A DNA stretch of 64,000 nucleotides from Corynebacterium sp. HMSC29G08. GTDB lineage: Bacteria > Actinomycetota > Actinomycetes > Mycobacteriales > Mycobacteriaceae. Below, piece after piece: positions 48,452-58,586 of this stretch. Location of the stretch: the NCBI RefSeq assembly GCF_001806875.1, contig NZ_KV786211.1:93643-157642 (forward strand), read 5' to 3'. The position numbers and the translations under genes are program-made. A model generated the notes under the pieces. The model was not told the origin of the DNA, ran no database searches, and saw nothing but the letters and a program-made list of their open reading frames with translations. Every line of letters begins with the position of its first letter. Within the stretch, counting starts at the first letter, position 1.

Positions 48452-49938
48452 GCGGCGGATTTCGCTCCCGTGCTGCGGGGCGCAGGCAGGAGCCGAAGCG
48501 GCCTACTGGGTTTGCAGAGCAACAAAAGCAGCAAAAATTGCAGCGTCAACAGAAACAGCAACAGCAACAGAAACAGGAGCCGAGTCCGGAAGGCACTGGT
48601 AGGCAGCGCTACAGCGTGAAATCCCGCCCAGCGTCTATCGGTGATGCGCCGCGTGAAGCAGCGTTTGAAACGGTGTTGCGCGTGACCCGTGACGGCGCAT
48701 TTGCCAACCTCACGCTGCCCGGCCTGCTGCGTGAGCGCAAGATTACTGGCCGCGACGCCGCCTTTGCCACGGAGCTGACCTACGGCACCCTACGCACCAT
48801 GGGTGTGTTGGATGCGGTCATTGGTGCGAACTCCTCGCGCCCACTCGATCAGATTAACCCTGAGGTGTTGGCAGCGCTTCGCCTTGGCGCCTACCAGGTG
48901 CTCTACACACGCGTGGAAAACCACGCGGCGGTGGATACCTCGGTTCGCCTGGTGGAGGCCGCGAACCAGGAGAAAGCGAAGGGCTTTGCCAACGGTGTGC
49001 TGCGCTCCATCACCCGCACTCCGGTTCAGGAGTGGCTGGCCAAGTTTGACCGCAACCATGCGCATCCGGAGTGGATTGTAAAAAGCTTTGAAGCCGCGTT
49101 GGGGGAGGCGGCCGATACTGAGCTGGACGCTGCGCTGAAGGCGGATTCGGAGCGCCCAATCGTGCACCTAGTTGCGCGCCCAGGCGAGATCACCGCTGAA
49201 GAATTGGCGCTGACCACCGGCGGAAGCCAGGGCAAGTACTCGCCGTACGCCGTCTACTTGGAAGAGGGTGACCCGGGCCAGCTGCAGGAGGTCCGCGACG
49301 GTCTTGCGGGTGTGCAGGACGAAGGCTCGCAACTCATCGCCCGCGCGCTGGCGGAAGTGCCTGTGGACAACGATCAAGGCCGCTGGCTTGATTTGTGTGC
49401 AGGCCCGGGCGGCAAAGCGGCGCTGACCGGCGCGATTGCCGCGATTGACGGTGCGCACGTTGACGCAATCGAGGTCGCCCCTCACCGCGCTGAGCTGATT
49501 CGCAAGGCGGTTGGCAACCTGCCGGTGACGGTGAAAGTTGCAGATGGTCGCGACCCGGGGCTGGAAGCCGGCAGCTATGACCGGGTACTGGTCGATGCCC
49601 CGTGTTCGGGCCTTGGTGCGCTACGTCGTCGCCCGGAAGCCCGTTGGGTGAAAGCGGAAGACGATATCGCCGAGCTGAACACCCTGCAGGCTGAACTGTT
49701 GGCGTCTGCGGTTAATCTGGCGAAGCCGGGTGGTGTGATTGTGTACTCCACGTGCAGTCCGGATGTGAGAGAGACGCGGGGGATCGTCGATAAGCAAAAG
49801 GCTCTTGGCAAAGTGGAGGAGCTCGATGCTCGCCCGTACGCCATGGACAATGTCGGCGAGGGCCCGAGCGTGCAGATGTGGCCGCACCGACACGGCACCG
49901 ATGCCATGTTTTTCGCGGTGTTGCGCAAGCTACCCTAG
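48448..49938 (+). CDS. rsmB: 16S rRNA m5C967 methyltransferase (RsmB/Sun)
   Basis: 496 residues, GTG start overlapping fmt by 4 bp. A low-complexity Gln/Lys-rich N-terminus (residues 25-50) precedes a NusB-like RNA-binding domain and the SAM methyltransferase domain with DLCAGPGGKAALTGA, VDAPCSGLGALRRRPE and the catalytic YSTCSPDVRE. Contains a copy of GTCGATAAGC in the Val-Asp-Lys frame (49786-49795). Confidence 0.95.
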   Translation: MSGGFRSRAAGRRQEPKRPTGFAEQQKQQKLQRQQKQQQQQKQEPSPEGTGRQRYSVKSRPASIGDAPREAAFETVLRVTRDGAFANLTLPGLLRERKITGRDAAFATELTYGTLRTMGVLDAVIGANSSRPLDQINPEVLAALRLGAYQVLYTRVENHAAVDTSVRLVEAANQEKAKGFANGVLRSITRTPVQEWLAKFDRNHAHPEWIVKSFEAALGEAADTELDAALKADSERPIVHLVARPGEITAEELALTTGGSQGKYSPYAVYLEEGDPGQLQEVRDGLAGVQDEGSQLIARALAEVPVDNDQGRWLDLCAGPGGKAALTGAIAAIDGAHVDAIEVAPHRAELIRKAVGNLPVTVKVADGRDPGLEAGSYDRVLVDAPCSGLGALRRRPEARWVKAEDDIAELNTLQAELLASAVNLAKPGGVIVYSTCSPDVRETRGIVDKQKALGKVEELDARPYAMDNVGEGPSVQMWPHRHGTDAMFFAVLRKLP

Positions 49939-49942
49939 AACC

Positions 49943-50605
49943 ATGATTTACATTGCACCGTCAATTCTGGCGGCAGACTATGCGGCGCTTGGTGAAGACG
50001 TACGGAAGGTGGCCAACGCCGACCTGATCCACGTTGACATCATGGACGGCCACTTTGTTCCTAACCTTTCGTTCGGCCCAGACGTGACCAAGGCCGTCAA
50101 TGGTGTGACGGCGCAGTTTTTGGATATGCACCTGATGATCGAGCAACCGGAGCGTTGGTTTGAAACCTATGCTGCGGCTGGTGGCGACCGGATGGTGTTC
50201 CACGTTGAGGCTGTGGATGACCACGTTGCAGCTGCACGTCTGTGCAAGGAGCTCGGCGTGCAGTCTGGTTTTGCCATTAAGCCGGGCACTCCGGTTGAGC
50301 CGTACCTGGATAGCCTTGAGCACTTCGATGAAGTCATGGTGATGAGCGTGGAGCCCGGTTTTGGCGGGCAAAAGTTCATGCCAGAGGTGCTGACGAAGGT
50401 GATGACGTTGCGTGACGCCATCGCGCAGCAGGGGCTGGACACCATCATTGGTATTGACGGCGGTATTTCCGGCGAGACCATCGCCCAAGCCGCTGCTGCC
50501 GGTGTGGATGCGTTTGTGGCTGGTAGCGCGGTTTTTGGTGCGGAGAACCCGGCGGAGGCTGTGAGGCGTTTGCGTGAGCTTGCACGTGAGGCTCGTGAAT
50601 CCTGA
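49943..50605 (+). CDS. rpe: Ribulose-phosphate 3-epimerase
   Basis: 220 residues from ATG 49943. IYIAPSILAADYAALGEDV, HVDIMDGHFVPNLSFGP, MHLMIEQP, MSVEPGFGGQKF and IGIDGGISGET carry all metal-binding and catalytic residues. Interconverts ribulose-5-P and xylulose-5-P. Overlaps the ribD start; its product pool supplies the riboflavin precursor ribulose-5-P. Confidence 0.97.
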   Translation: MIYIAPSILAADYAALGEDVRKVANADLIHVDIMDGHFVPNLSFGPDVTKAVNGVTAQFLDMHLMIEQPERWFETYAAAGGDRMVFHVEAVDDHVAAARLCKELGVQSGFAIKPGTPVEPYLDSLEHFDEVMVMSVEPGFGGQKFMPEVLTKVMTLRDAIAQQGLDTIIGIDGGISGETIAQAAAAGVDAFVAGSAVFGAENPAEAVRRLRELAREARES

Positions 50606-51581
50606 GCGACTGACGGAAGGTATCATCGCGGCAATCCAGGCTGGTGAGTCCGTCCGCGGCACTACCTCGCCCAATCCTCCGGTGGGCTGCATGCTTATCG
50701 ACGCCTCCGGCAACGCCATCGCCCACGGCGCCACGCAACCCGCAGGCGGCGCACATGCGGAGGCGGTTGCGCTGCGTAAAGCAGGCGAACGGGCACGCGG
50801 CGCAACGGCGATTGTGACCTTAGAGCCGTGCAACCACACAGGACGTACCGGCCCGTGTGCACAGGCGCTGGTTGACGCGGGCATTGCTGAGGTGGTCTAC
50901 CTCGTGGCGGACCCGAACCCGATTGCCGCAGGCGGTGCGCAGTTCTTGCGTGAGCACGGCGTGAGCGTTTCCCACATGCCGACTCCGGTTGAGGCACTTG
51001 AGCCATGGCTGACGGCCACGCGCCTGGGCAGGCCAGCAGTGACGTGGAAGTATGCAGCCACCGCGGACGGATTTACCGCTGCCGCAGACGGCACGAGCCA
51101 GTGGATCACCGCTCAGGAAGCTCGTGAGTTTGCGCACGAAGACCGAGCGACGCGGGATGCGATCATCGTGGGCAGCGGCACGGCGCTTGCAGATCAGCCG
51201 AAGCTGACCGCCCGCACGCCCGATGGCACGCTCTATGACCATCAGCCACGCCGCGTGGTGGTTGGTTCGCGGGCGGCCGCCGGCGAGATCCAGGGAGATT
51301 ACGAGTGCTATGCCACCCCGCAGGAAGCCCTGCAGGCGCTGTGGAATAGCGGCGCGCGCGACGTGTTGCTAGAAGGTGGGGCCAGCCTAGCCCACAGCTT
51401 CCTTGCAGCCGACTTAGTGGACACGGTGCAAGCCTACATTGCGCCGATGTTTCTTGGTGCCGGCCGGGGAGTGTTGGCAGGTCCGGTTGCGGAAACGCTG
51501 GCGGATGCCCGCCGCTTTGCCCCGGTTCGCACCATGTTGTTAGGCAAAGACGTAATTTTTGAGATGAAAAGGCAGGCGTAG
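50574..51581 (+). CDS. ribD: Bifunctional riboflavin biosynthesis deaminase/reductase
   Basis: About 330 residues. Starts at GTG 50574, 50586 or 50595 are all possible inside the end of rpe. The deaminase domain has TTSPNPPVGC, GGAHAEAVAL and the zinc motif EPCNHTGRTGPC; the reductase domain has VTWKYAATADG, IIVGSGTALADQPKLTAR and LLEGGASLAHSFL. Two successive steps of the flavin route. Confidence 0.95.
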   Translation: MSLHVRLVNPERLTEGIIAAIQAGESVRGTTSPNPPVGCMLIDASGNAIAHGATQPAGGAHAEAVALRKAGERARGATAIVTLEPCNHTGRTGPCAQALVDAGIAEVVYLVADPNPIAAGGAQFLREHGVSVSHMPTPVEALEPWLTATRLGRPAVTWKYAATADGFTAAADGTSQWITAQEAREFAHEDRATRDAIIVGSGTALADQPKLTARTPDGTLYDHQPRRVVVGSRAAAGEIQGDYECYATPQEALQALWNSGARDVLLEGGASLAHSFLAADLVDTVQAYIAPMFLGAGRGVLAGPVAETLADARRFAPVRTMLLGKDVIFEMKRQA

Positions 51582-51586
51582 ATCGA

Positions 51587-52174
51587 ATGTTTACGGGTTT
51601 GGTGGAGGAGCGCGGTCGTGTCGACAAGCTTGAGCAGCTTGAAGATGCGGTGCGGATTCACATCCACGCCCCGCTAGTGACCGCTGACGCGCGCCCAGGC
51701 GACTCGATCGCTGTGGACGGGGTGTGTCTGACGGTCGTGGACCTGGTAGAGGCCACGTTTAGCGCAGACGTGATGCGTGAGAGCCTTGAACGTTCCCGCA
51801 TTGGCAGCTACCAGGAGGGTTCGGTTGTAAACCTGGAGCGTGCGCTTTTGGCTACCCAGCGTTTGGGTGGCCACATTGTGCAGGGACATGTAGACGGTAC
51901 AACGCAGCTGATCAGCCGCACACCCTCTGAGCACTGGGAGGTGTTCCGTTTCGGGCTGCCGGAGGCATTGGCACACTATGTGGTGGAGAAAGGCTCCATT
52001 GCGGTCAACGGTACATCGCTGACTGTTTCCGCTGTTGGCGCTGAGTGGTTCGAGGTCAGTCTCATCCCAACCACGCTGCGCGAGACCACAGCCGGGGAGC
52101 TAGAGCTAGGCGAAACGGTCAACCTAGAAGTTGACATCGTGGCCAAGTACGTTGAGAAAATGGTGCGGAACTAA
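51587..52174 (+). CDS. ribE: Riboflavin synthase alpha chain
   Basis: 195 residues. The start [15 protein letters not shown] and the two lumazine-binding repeats ([15 protein letters not shown] and [13 protein letters not shown]) are typical, with [12 protein letters not shown] between. Dismutates 6,7-dimethyl-8-ribityllumazine to riboflavin. Lies 5 bp after ribD. Confidence 0.97.
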   Translation: MFTGLVEERGRVDKLEQLEDAVRIHIHAPLVTADARPGDSIAVDGVCLTVVDLVEATFSADVMRESLERSRIGSYQEGSVVNLERALLATQRLGGHIVQGHVDGTTQLISRTPSEHWEVFRFGLPEALAHYVVEKGSIAVNGTSLTVSAVGAEWFEVSLIPTTLRETTAGELELGETVNLEVDIVAKYVEKMVRN

Positions 52175-52185
52175 GGTTGGCCAGT

Positions 52186-53448
52186 ATGAATGCGCCCGTC
52201 AGGTTGGATAGTGTCGAGGATGCCATTGCTGCGATTGCCCGCGGTGAGGCTGTGGTGGTTGTAGATGATGAGGACCGTGAGAACGAGGGAGACCTCATCT
52301 TCGCCGCCGAGCGTGCAACTCCCGAGCTTGTTGCGTTTATGGTGCGTTATTCCTCCGGCTACATTTGTGTGGCCATGGAGGATGAGCGTGCACGTGAGCT
52401 CGATTTGCCGCCGATGGTTGCGCAGAATGAGGATGCACGTCAGACCGCGTACGCCGTGACTGTGGATGCCGCTACTGGCACTACGGGTATTTCTGCCCGG
52501 TCGCGTGCGGAGACGATCACCCGGTTGGCCGATGCGTCGTTCGGGCCCCAAGATTTCACTCGCCCCGGTCACGTAGTGCCGTTGCGTGCGCGTAAGCATG
52601 GCGTGCTTGCACGTGACGGCCACACGGAGGCGGCGGTGGACCTTGCCCGCCTGGCAGGCCTTTCGCCCGTGGGGGCGTTGTGCGAGATCGTTTCCGAGGA
52701 TGAGCCGACTGAGATGGCGCGTGCGGATGAGCTGCGGCGTTTCGCTGATACTCACGGCCTGGTCATGATTTCGATTGAGCAGTTGATTGCTTTTCGACGC
52801 CGCACGCAACCCCTTATCACCCGCACCGCCGAAACTCGCTTGCCTACGGAGTTCGGCGAGTTCCGTGCCTACGGTTACCGCAGCGATGTGGACGGGATTG
52901 AGCACGTAGCGTTAGTTGTGGGAGACGTGTCCGGGGCAGATGGGGAGCCGGTCTTGGTGCGCGTGCATTCGGAGTGCCTGACCGGTGATGTGTTTGCCTC
53001 GAAGCGTTGTGACTGTGGCCCGCAACTCCACGAGTCCATGCGCCGCGTTCAGGAAGCTGGGCGCGGTGTGGTGGTCTACGTTCGCGGACACGAGGGCCGT
53101 GGCATCGGGCTTTCCGCCAAACTGAACGCCTACCACCTGCAGGACCAGGGGCTTGACACTGTTGATGCGAACTTGGAGCAGGGGTTGCCTGTGGACGCGC
53201 GCGAGTACTCGGTTGCCGGTCACATCCTGGCAGACCTTGGCGTGGCCTCGCTGACAGTGCTGTCAAACAACCCGGACAAGGTCGCAGCACTCAGCGGCTA
53301 CGGGCCTGAAGTGCGCGGTAGGGCCAGCATTGAGGTAGTCCCTTCGCACGACAACATCGCCTACCTGCGCACCAAACGCGACCGCATGGGGCACGATTTG
53401 CAGGCCGTAGGCGAGTGGTTGGCCCAGCACCCAGGTGGCGCCAACTAG
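52186..53448 (+). CDS. ribBA: Bifunctional DHBP synthase / GTP cyclohydrolase II
   Basis: 420 residues from ATG 52186 (AAGG 9 nt upstream). The RibB half has [19 protein letters not shown] and [14 protein letters not shown]; the RibA half has [24 protein letters not shown] with three zinc cysteines, and [19 protein letters not shown]. Supplies both branches of riboflavin synthesis. Confidence 0.97.
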   Translation: MNAPVRLDSVEDAIAAIARGEAVVVVDDEDRENEGDLIFAAERATPELVAFMVRYSSGYICVAMEDERARELDLPPMVAQNEDARQTAYAVTVDAATGTTGISARSRAETITRLADASFGPQDFTRPGHVVPLRARKHGVLARDGHTEAAVDLARLAGLSPVGALCEIVSEDEPTEMARADELRRFADTHGLVMISIEQLIAFRRRTQPLITRTAETRLPTEFGEFRAYGYRSDVDGIEHVALVVGDVSGADGEPVLVRVHSECLTGDVFASKRCDCGPQLHESMRRVQEAGRGVVVYVRGHEGRGIGLSAKLNAYHLQDQGLDTVDANLEQGLPVDAREYSVAGHILADLGVASLTVLSNNPDKVAALSGYGPEVRGRASIEVVPSHDNIAYLRTKRDRMGHDLQAVGEWLAQHPGGAN

Positions 53449-53473
53449 GGTCGGTGGCGTGCGCGTGGTGTAC

Positions 53474-53490
53474 ACGTGGCGTCGATAAGC
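53474..53490 (+). repeat. Intergenic copy of the GTCGATAAGC repeat
   Basis: ACGTGGCGTCGATAAGC, the full 17-mer, lies between ribBA and ribH. It is identical to 44093-44109 and 63868-63884; the 10-base core occurs 11 times in the window. This copy is non-coding. Confidence 0.85.
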
Positions 53491-53531
53491 TAAGCGAGAA
53501 AGCAAGCTGAAAGGCAAAAAGGAGCACGAAG

Positions 53532-54017
53532 ATGGCTGTAACCGGAGCCCCCGAGGCGTACCAGTTACGCGCTGAGGGGTTGACCCTGGCCGTTGTGGCG
53601 ACGCGATGGAACGCACGCGTGGTCGAGCAGATGACCGAACGCGCGCTAGACACTGCGCGCGAACGCGGAGTGAAAACAGACCTGTACTTGGTGGACGGTG
53701 CCCTTGAGCTGCCAGTTGTCGTGCAGGCGTGCGCCAAGCGTTATGACGCGGTGGTGGCCCTCGGCTGCGTTATCCGCGGCGAAACCGCGCACTTCCAGTA
53801 CGTGTGCGACTCCGTCACCGAAGGCCTGACCCGCATCGCGCTGGATGAGGAAACGCCGATTGGTAACGGCGTGCTTACCGTCGAGGAAGAAGACCAGGCG
53901 TACGAGCGTGCCGGCGGGGAAGACGCCAAGGAAGACAAGGGCGCAGCTGCAGTGCAGGCGGCGCTTAGCGCGGCCGTTGAGCTGCGCAAGGTTCGCTCCT
54001 TGCCGCTGAAAGGATAG
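53532..54017 (+). CDS. ribH: 6,7-dimethyl-8-ribityllumazine synthase
   Basis: 161 residues behind AAAAAGGAG. VVATRWNARVVEQM, VDGALELPVVVQAC, ALGCVIRGETAHFQYVCDSV and PIGNGVLTVEEEDQAYERAG are the conserved substrate loops. Forms the lumazine used by RibE. 83 bp after ribBA, 10 bp before the PH-domain gene. Confidence 0.96.
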   Translation: MAVTGAPEAYQLRAEGLTLAVVATRWNARVVEQMTERALDTARERGVKTDLYLVDGALELPVVVQACAKRYDAVVALGCVIRGETAHFQYVCDSVTEGLTRIALDEETPIGNGVLTVEEEDQAYERAGGEDAKEDKGAAAVQAALSAAVELRKVRSLPLKG

Positions 54018-54027
54018 GATCAAGCGC

Positions 54028-54546
54028 GTGAATACCCGGGGATTAGACGAAAAAGAACTGGCCTACCTCACAGCACTGGACCCAAACGCTGTCACCAGTA
54101 CCAAGCCGTGGGAATTTGAGACGAAGTCCCCGTACTTAAAACGCGTGGCCGTGATCTGGATCCTGATTGTGATGGCAGTGCACATCTTCATGGCGGCCGT
54201 TGTGGATGTGCAGTTCACCGGTGTGACGCTCACCTGGCTGGACAAATTCGCGTTTGTGGGTGTCGGTTTGGTGATCTCGGTGATGTCTTGGATCGCCCTG
54301 AACCGTCCGCGCGTTCGCGCCAATGAAGATGGCGTGCAGGTGATCAACATTGTGGGCACCCGCTTTTACCCATGGGCATTGGTGTACGGATTGAGTTTTC
54401 CTAAAGGCAAGCGCATGGCACGCCTTGAGCTGCCGGATTTTGAATACGTTCCCCTGTGGGCAATTCAGGCTGGCGACAAGGAACGTGCGCTGGCTGCGGT
54501 GGATGGTTTCCGCGAGCTGGAAGCCAAGTACATGCCAAAGGATTAA
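54028..54546 (+). CDS. PH-domain membrane protein downstream of ribH
   Basis: 172 residues, GTG start. Two transmembrane segments (VAVIWILIVMAVHIFMAAVV and FAFVGVGLVISVMSWIAL) are followed by a bacterial PH-like domain (RPRVRANEDGVQVINIVGTRFYPWALVYGLSFPK). Usually found behind ribH in actinobacteria; function unknown. Confidence 0.85.
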   Translation: MNTRGLDEKELAYLTALDPNAVTSTKPWEFETKSPYLKRVAVIWILIVMAVHIFMAAVVDVQFTGVTLTWLDKFAFVGVGLVISVMSWIALNRPRVRANEDGVQVINIVGTRFYPWALVYGLSFPKGKRMARLELPDFEYVPLWAIQAGDKERALAAVDGFRELEAKYMPKD

Positions 54547-54555
54547 CGGGTAGCG

Positions 54556-56619
54556 GTGGCAAACCCAAAGGATTACCGTCCGGCGCCGGGGGCGATTCCT
54601 ACGGAGCCGGGCGTGTACAAATTCCGTGACGCTTCGGGCCGCGTGATCTACGTAGGCAAGGCTAAAAGCCTGCGTGCGCGTCTGAACAATTACTTCCAGC
54701 CGCCGAACACACTCCACCCGCGCACGCGCCAGATGGTGTTTACAGCAGCCAGTGTGGAGTGGACGGTGGTTGCCTCTGAGGTAGAGGCGCTGGCGTTGGA
54801 ATACACGTGGATCAAGCGCTTTGACCCGTGGTTTAACGTCATGTACCGCGACGACAAGACGTATCCCATGCTTGCCGTCAGCGTGAAGGAACGCTACCCC
54901 CGTGCGTTCTTCTACCGTGGTCCCAAGCGCAAAGGTGTCCGCTACTTTGGCCCCTACTCCCATGCGTGGGCGGTGCGCGAAACCTTAGACCTGCTCACCC
55001 GTGTGTTTCCTATCCGCACCTGCTCGAACGGTGTGTTTAACCGGCACGAGTCGCTTGGGCGGCCCTGCTTGTTGGGCTACATCGACAAATGCGCAGCACC
55101 ATGTGTCGGACGCGTCAGCGAAGCAGAATACGACGAGATTGTCGCAGGCTTCATGGGCTTTATGTCCGGGCGTACGGACGCGCTGGTTCGCGGCATCACT
55201 GAACAGATGCACACGGCTGCCGAGAACCTTGAGTTTGAAAAAGCTGCCCGGCTTCGCGACGATCTCGGGGCCGTCAACAAAGTCATGGAACGACAGACCG
55301 TGGTGCTGTCCCAAGACATCGACGCAGACATCATCGCCTTTGCCACCGATGAGCTGGAGGCGGCAGTCCAGATTTTCACCGTTCGCGACGGCCGCATCCG
55401 CTCCCAGCGCGGCTGGGTTGTGGAGAAAACTGGGGATGAACCGGGATCGATGGAACGCCTTGAGGAAGGTGCGCAAGACCCCGCGCTGCCGACGTTGATG
55501 CAGAACTTCCTCGTGCAGTACTACTCGGATGCCGTTGAACGTTGTCGGCAGGAGGCCGAGGAAGATCAGCGCATTGAGGAACAAAAGGTTCGTCGCCGTG
55601 GCGTTGACCAGGAGTCACGTGCCGCCGTCAAGGCGCCAATTCCAGTGCCTCGTGAGATTTTGGTGGAGGTGTTGCCAGAGGAGACCTCCGACGTAGAAAC
55701 GTTGCTGGCACAACTGCGTGGCGGACCTGTTGAGGTGCGCGTGCCGCAGCGCGGTGACAAACGCGCGCTTATGGAAACGGTGCACAAAAACGCCGCAGAG
55801 GCGCTGCACCAGCACAAACTGAAGCGTGTTGGTGATCTGACCGCGCGCAGCCAGGCACTGCAGGACATTCAGGACGCACTGATGATGGACGAAGCCCCAC
55901 TGCGCATTGAGTGCACGGATATTTCGCATATTCAGGGCACGGACGTGGTGGCGTCGCTCGTCGTGTTCGAAGATGGGCTGCCAAAGAAGAACGACTACCG
56001 CCGCTACCGCATCAAGGAAGCAGCAGGTGACGGACGTTCAGATGATGTAGGTTCCATCGCCGAGGTCACGCGCCGCCGCTTTAAGCGCTACAACGAGGAC
56101 AAGCTGGCAAATCCGGATGAGGTGCAAGAAGCCCAGGAGTTTGCAGACGAGGCCGATGAGACCGCGGGCGCGGCGAAGCGGTTTGCCTACCCGCCACAGC
56201 TGTTCATCGTGGATGGCGGCAAGCCCCAGGTGAACGCCGCCCAAGCTGTCTTTGATGAGCTGGGGATTGTAGACGTCCAGCTGATCGGCCTAGCCAAGCG
56301 CCTTGAAGAGGTGTGGGTGCCCGACGACGATGAGCCTCTGATTTTGCCGCGTAACTCCGAAGGCATGTACCTGCTCCAGCAGATTCGAGACGAGGCACAC
56401 CGCTTTGCCATCACGTACCACCGCCAGCAACGCTCCAAACGGATGCGAGCATCTGTGCTGGACGATATCCAGGGCCTTGGGCCGACACGCCGCACGGATC
56501 TGGTGAAGCACTTCGGTTCAGTAAAGAAGCTGAAGGAAGCCTCGCTGGAGGATATCCAAGAGGTCAAAGGCATCGGGCCGAAGCTTGCCGACGTGATTTT
56601 CCAGCACCTGCAAAAGTAA
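54556..56619 (+). CDS. uvrC: Excinuclease ABC subunit C
   Basis: 687 residues, GTG start. GIY-YIG nuclease ([27 protein letters not shown]), UVR motif ([18 protein letters not shown]), RNase H-like nuclease ([24 protein letters not shown]) and two C-terminal helix-hairpin-helix motifs ([37 protein letters not shown]). Makes the dual incision in nucleotide excision repair. Confidence 0.97.
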   Translation: MANPKDYRPAPGAIPTEPGVYKFRDASGRVIYVGKAKSLRARLNNYFQPPNTLHPRTRQMVFTAASVEWTVVASEVEALALEYTWIKRFDPWFNVMYRDDKTYPMLAVSVKERYPRAFFYRGPKRKGVRYFGPYSHAWAVRETLDLLTRVFPIRTCSNGVFNRHESLGRPCLLGYIDKCAAPCVGRVSEAEYDEIVAGFMGFMSGRTDALVRGITEQMHTAAENLEFEKAARLRDDLGAVNKVMERQTVVLSQDIDADIIAFATDELEAAVQIFTVRDGRIRSQRGWVVEKTGDEPGSMERLEEGAQDPALPTLMQNFLVQYYSDAVERCRQEAEEDQRIEEQKVRRRGVDQESRAAVKAPIPVPREILVEVLPEETSDVETLLAQLRGGPVEVRVPQRGDKRALMETVHKNAAEALHQHKLKRVGDLTARSQALQDIQDALMMDEAPLRIECTDISHIQGTDVVASLVVFEDGLPKKNDYRRYRIKEAAGDGRSDDVGSIAEVTRRRFKRYNEDKLANPDEVQEAQEFADEADETAGAAKRFAYPPQLFIVDGGKPQVNAAQAVFDELGIVDVQLIGLAKRLEEVWVPDDDEPLILPRNSEGMYLLQQIRDEAHRFAITYHRQQRSKRMRASVLDDIQGLGPTRRTDLVKHFGSVKKLKEASLEDIQEVKGIGPKLADVIFQHLQK

Positions 56620-56656
56620 GTCATGCTTACTCACCGCAGCGGTTAGGATGGGGCTC

Positions 56657-57526
56657 ATGCGCAAACATATCCGACCGGTGATCATCACGGGCCTCTCAGG
56701 TGGTGGCCTGTCCACTGCAGCAAAGGTGTTTGAAGACAAAGGTTTCTTTGTCTCCCAGAACTTGCCACCGCAGCTGATTTTGGAGCTTGTAGATCTAGCA
56801 GCGGCTGAGGATTCTCCCGTGGAGCGTCTCGCGGTGGTTACTGATGTACGTGCGGATGACTTCAACGGGTCGATGGTTGAGACCGTGGACGCGTTGAAGG
56901 AACGCGGTCACGTCCCATTCGTCCTGTTCCTAGAGGCGCGCGATGACGTGCTGATTCGCCGTTTTGATTCGGTGCGCCGCACGCACCCGTTGCAGGGCAA
57001 CGACACGCTGTCCACAGGTATTGAGCGCGAGCGCGAGATGCTTGATGAGATGCGCAATCACGCGGACGTGATCATTGATACGTCTAACCTGTCGGTGCAT
57101 GATCTTCGCCGCGCGGTGGAGGCCTCCGTCGGGGAGTTGCCGGCAGACCGTCAGCATGTCACCTTGGAGTCCTTTGGTTTTAAGCACGGCTCCCCGCGCG
57201 ATGCGGACATTGTGGTGGATGTGCGCTTTTTGCCCAACCCGTACTGGATTGAGGAGCTACGCGAATATCGCGGAGTGGATAAACCCGTGGCCGATTATGT
57301 GCTGTCGCAGGAGGGTGCCACGGAGTACGTAGATAGCTTTGTTTCACTGTTGACCAGCACGCTTGCAGGCTACCGTCACGAGGGCAAGGACTTCATCACC
57401 GTCGGAGTGGGCTGCACAGGCGGCCACCACCGTTCCGTTGCAGTGGCTGAGGCCATTGGGAAACGCCTGCGGCAGCAGGGCAACGTGGACGTCAGTGTGA
57501 TCCACCGCGATCTGGAACGCCATTAG
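56657..57526 (+). CDS. rapZ: RapZ-family protein with altered P-loop
   Basis: 289 residues; ATG 56657 is preferred because TAGGAT ends 7 nt upstream and no ribosome site is visible (ATG 56648 is also in frame). The family P-loop GxSGxG[KR]S is changed to GLSGGGLST, leucine 18 replacing the lysine/arginine. The second half is well conserved: [25 protein letters not shown] and [16 protein letters not shown]. In E. coli RapZ controls glucosamine-6-P synthase through small RNAs; in actinobacteria the role is unclear. Starts the rapZ-yvcK-whiA cluster. Confidence 0.93.
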   Translation: MRKHIRPVIITGLSGGGLSTAAKVFEDKGFFVSQNLPPQLILELVDLAAAEDSPVERLAVVTDVRADDFNGSMVETVDALKERGHVPFVLFLEARDDVLIRRFDSVRRTHPLQGNDTLSTGIEREREMLDEMRNHADVIIDTSNLSVHDLRRAVEASVGELPADRQHVTLESFGFKHGSPRDADIVVDVRFLPNPYWIEELREYRGVDKPVADYVLSQEGATEYVDSFVSLLTSTLAGYRHEGKDFITVGVGCTGGHHRSVAVAEAIGKRLRQQGNVDVSVIHRDLERH

Positions 57527-57566
57527 GCACGAGCACGCCAAAATTTAACGAAGAAAGGCTGTTTTC

Positions 57567-58547
57567 GTGACCGTATCTGACGCATCATCACTCGTGTTTA
57601 CCTGCCTTGGGGGTGGCCACGGGCTTTACCAAACGTTGCGCGCCGCCCGTCGTGCAGGTGCTTCATTCATCAACGCTGTAGTCACGGTGGCTGATGATGG
57701 CGGCTCATCTGGGCGCTTGCGCCGCGAGATGAGCATCGTTCCGCCGGGGGATCTCAGGATGGCACTCGCCGCGTTGACGGAAGATTCACAAGGCGGTGAG
57801 GTGTGGCGCGAGGCGCTGCAGCACCGCTTCGGGGGACACGGTGCGATGGCCGGACATGCCGTGGGCAACCTCATTTTGGCTGGCCTTGCTGAGAAGTTCG
57901 GCAGCATGCAGCAGGCACTTGACGTGGTGGCTGAGTGGACTGGATCTGTCGGCAGAGTCATTCCTGTGTGCCCGACCCCGCTGGAGATTGAAGCAGATGT
58001 TGCCGGACTTGATGATGATCCGCGGGTGCTTCGCTCCGTACGCGGCCAGGTAGCTGTTGCCACGACGCCAGGTGCGGTGCGGCGAGTGCGCGTCCTCCCA
58101 GACCACCCTGCGGCGTCACCCGAGGCATTGCAGGCGATTAAGGACGCCGACGTGGTTACCATCGGCCCCGGCTCATGGTTCTCTTCCGTCATTCCGCATT
58201 TGTTGGTGCCGGATATTGTGGAGGCGCTCAACACTACAGAAGCGACGGTGGCGGTTGTCCTAAACCTCTCGCCGGAAGCGGGGGAAACTCACGGCTTCTC
58301 GGCTGAGCGCCACCTGCATGTGTTCGCGCAGCACGCGCCGAATTTGCACGTGGATTATTTCCTCGCAGATTCGTCGATAAGCATGAGCGAGGGCGAGCGA
58401 GAGTACCTGCGGCGTGCCGCAGCCAAGGTGGATGCTGAAGTACGCTTCTGCGACGTGCGTGAGCTTGATAACACTGGGGCACTGTCCGATCGGCATGATC
58501 CTCAGAAGCTGGCTACCGCCCTGCTGAAGCTATTGGACGCGCGCTAG
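57567..58547 (+). CDS. yvcK: YvcK/CofD-like gluconeogenesis factor (CuvA)
   Basis: 326 residues, GTG start behind AAGAAAGG. CLGGGHGLYQTLRA, VVTVADDGGSSGRLRRE, PPGDLRMALAAL, GHAVGNLILAGL and TIGPGSWFSSVIPHLLV are the family's nucleotide-sugar-binding motifs. Homologues bind UDP-GlcNAc and affect cell shape and growth on gluconeogenic carbon. Carries GTCGATAAGC at 58373-58382 in the Ser-Ile-Ser frame, again with the rare ATA codon. Confidence 0.94.
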   Translation: MTVSDASSLVFTCLGGGHGLYQTLRAARRAGASFINAVVTVADDGGSSGRLRREMSIVPPGDLRMALAALTEDSQGGEVWREALQHRFGGHGAMAGHAVGNLILAGLAEKFGSMQQALDVVAEWTGSVGRVIPVCPTPLEIEADVAGLDDDPRVLRSVRGQVAVATTPGAVRRVRVLPDHPAASPEALQAIKDADVVTIGPGSWFSSVIPHLLVPDIVEALNTTEATVAVVLNLSPEAGETHGFSAERHLHVFAQHAPNLHVDYFLADSSISMSEGEREYLRRAAAKVDAEVRFCDVRELDNTGALSDRHDPQKLATALLKLLDAR

Positions 58548-58586
58548 AATTAGTGTCTGTTTTTGGCTTGGGAAGGATATAAACAG

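Noticed and set aside
50574-53531. FMN riboswitch controlling riboflavin genes
   Set aside because: ribD overlaps rpe, ribE follows after 5 bp and ribBA after 11 bp; the only gap (83 bp before ribH) is too short and lacks RFN-element sequence.
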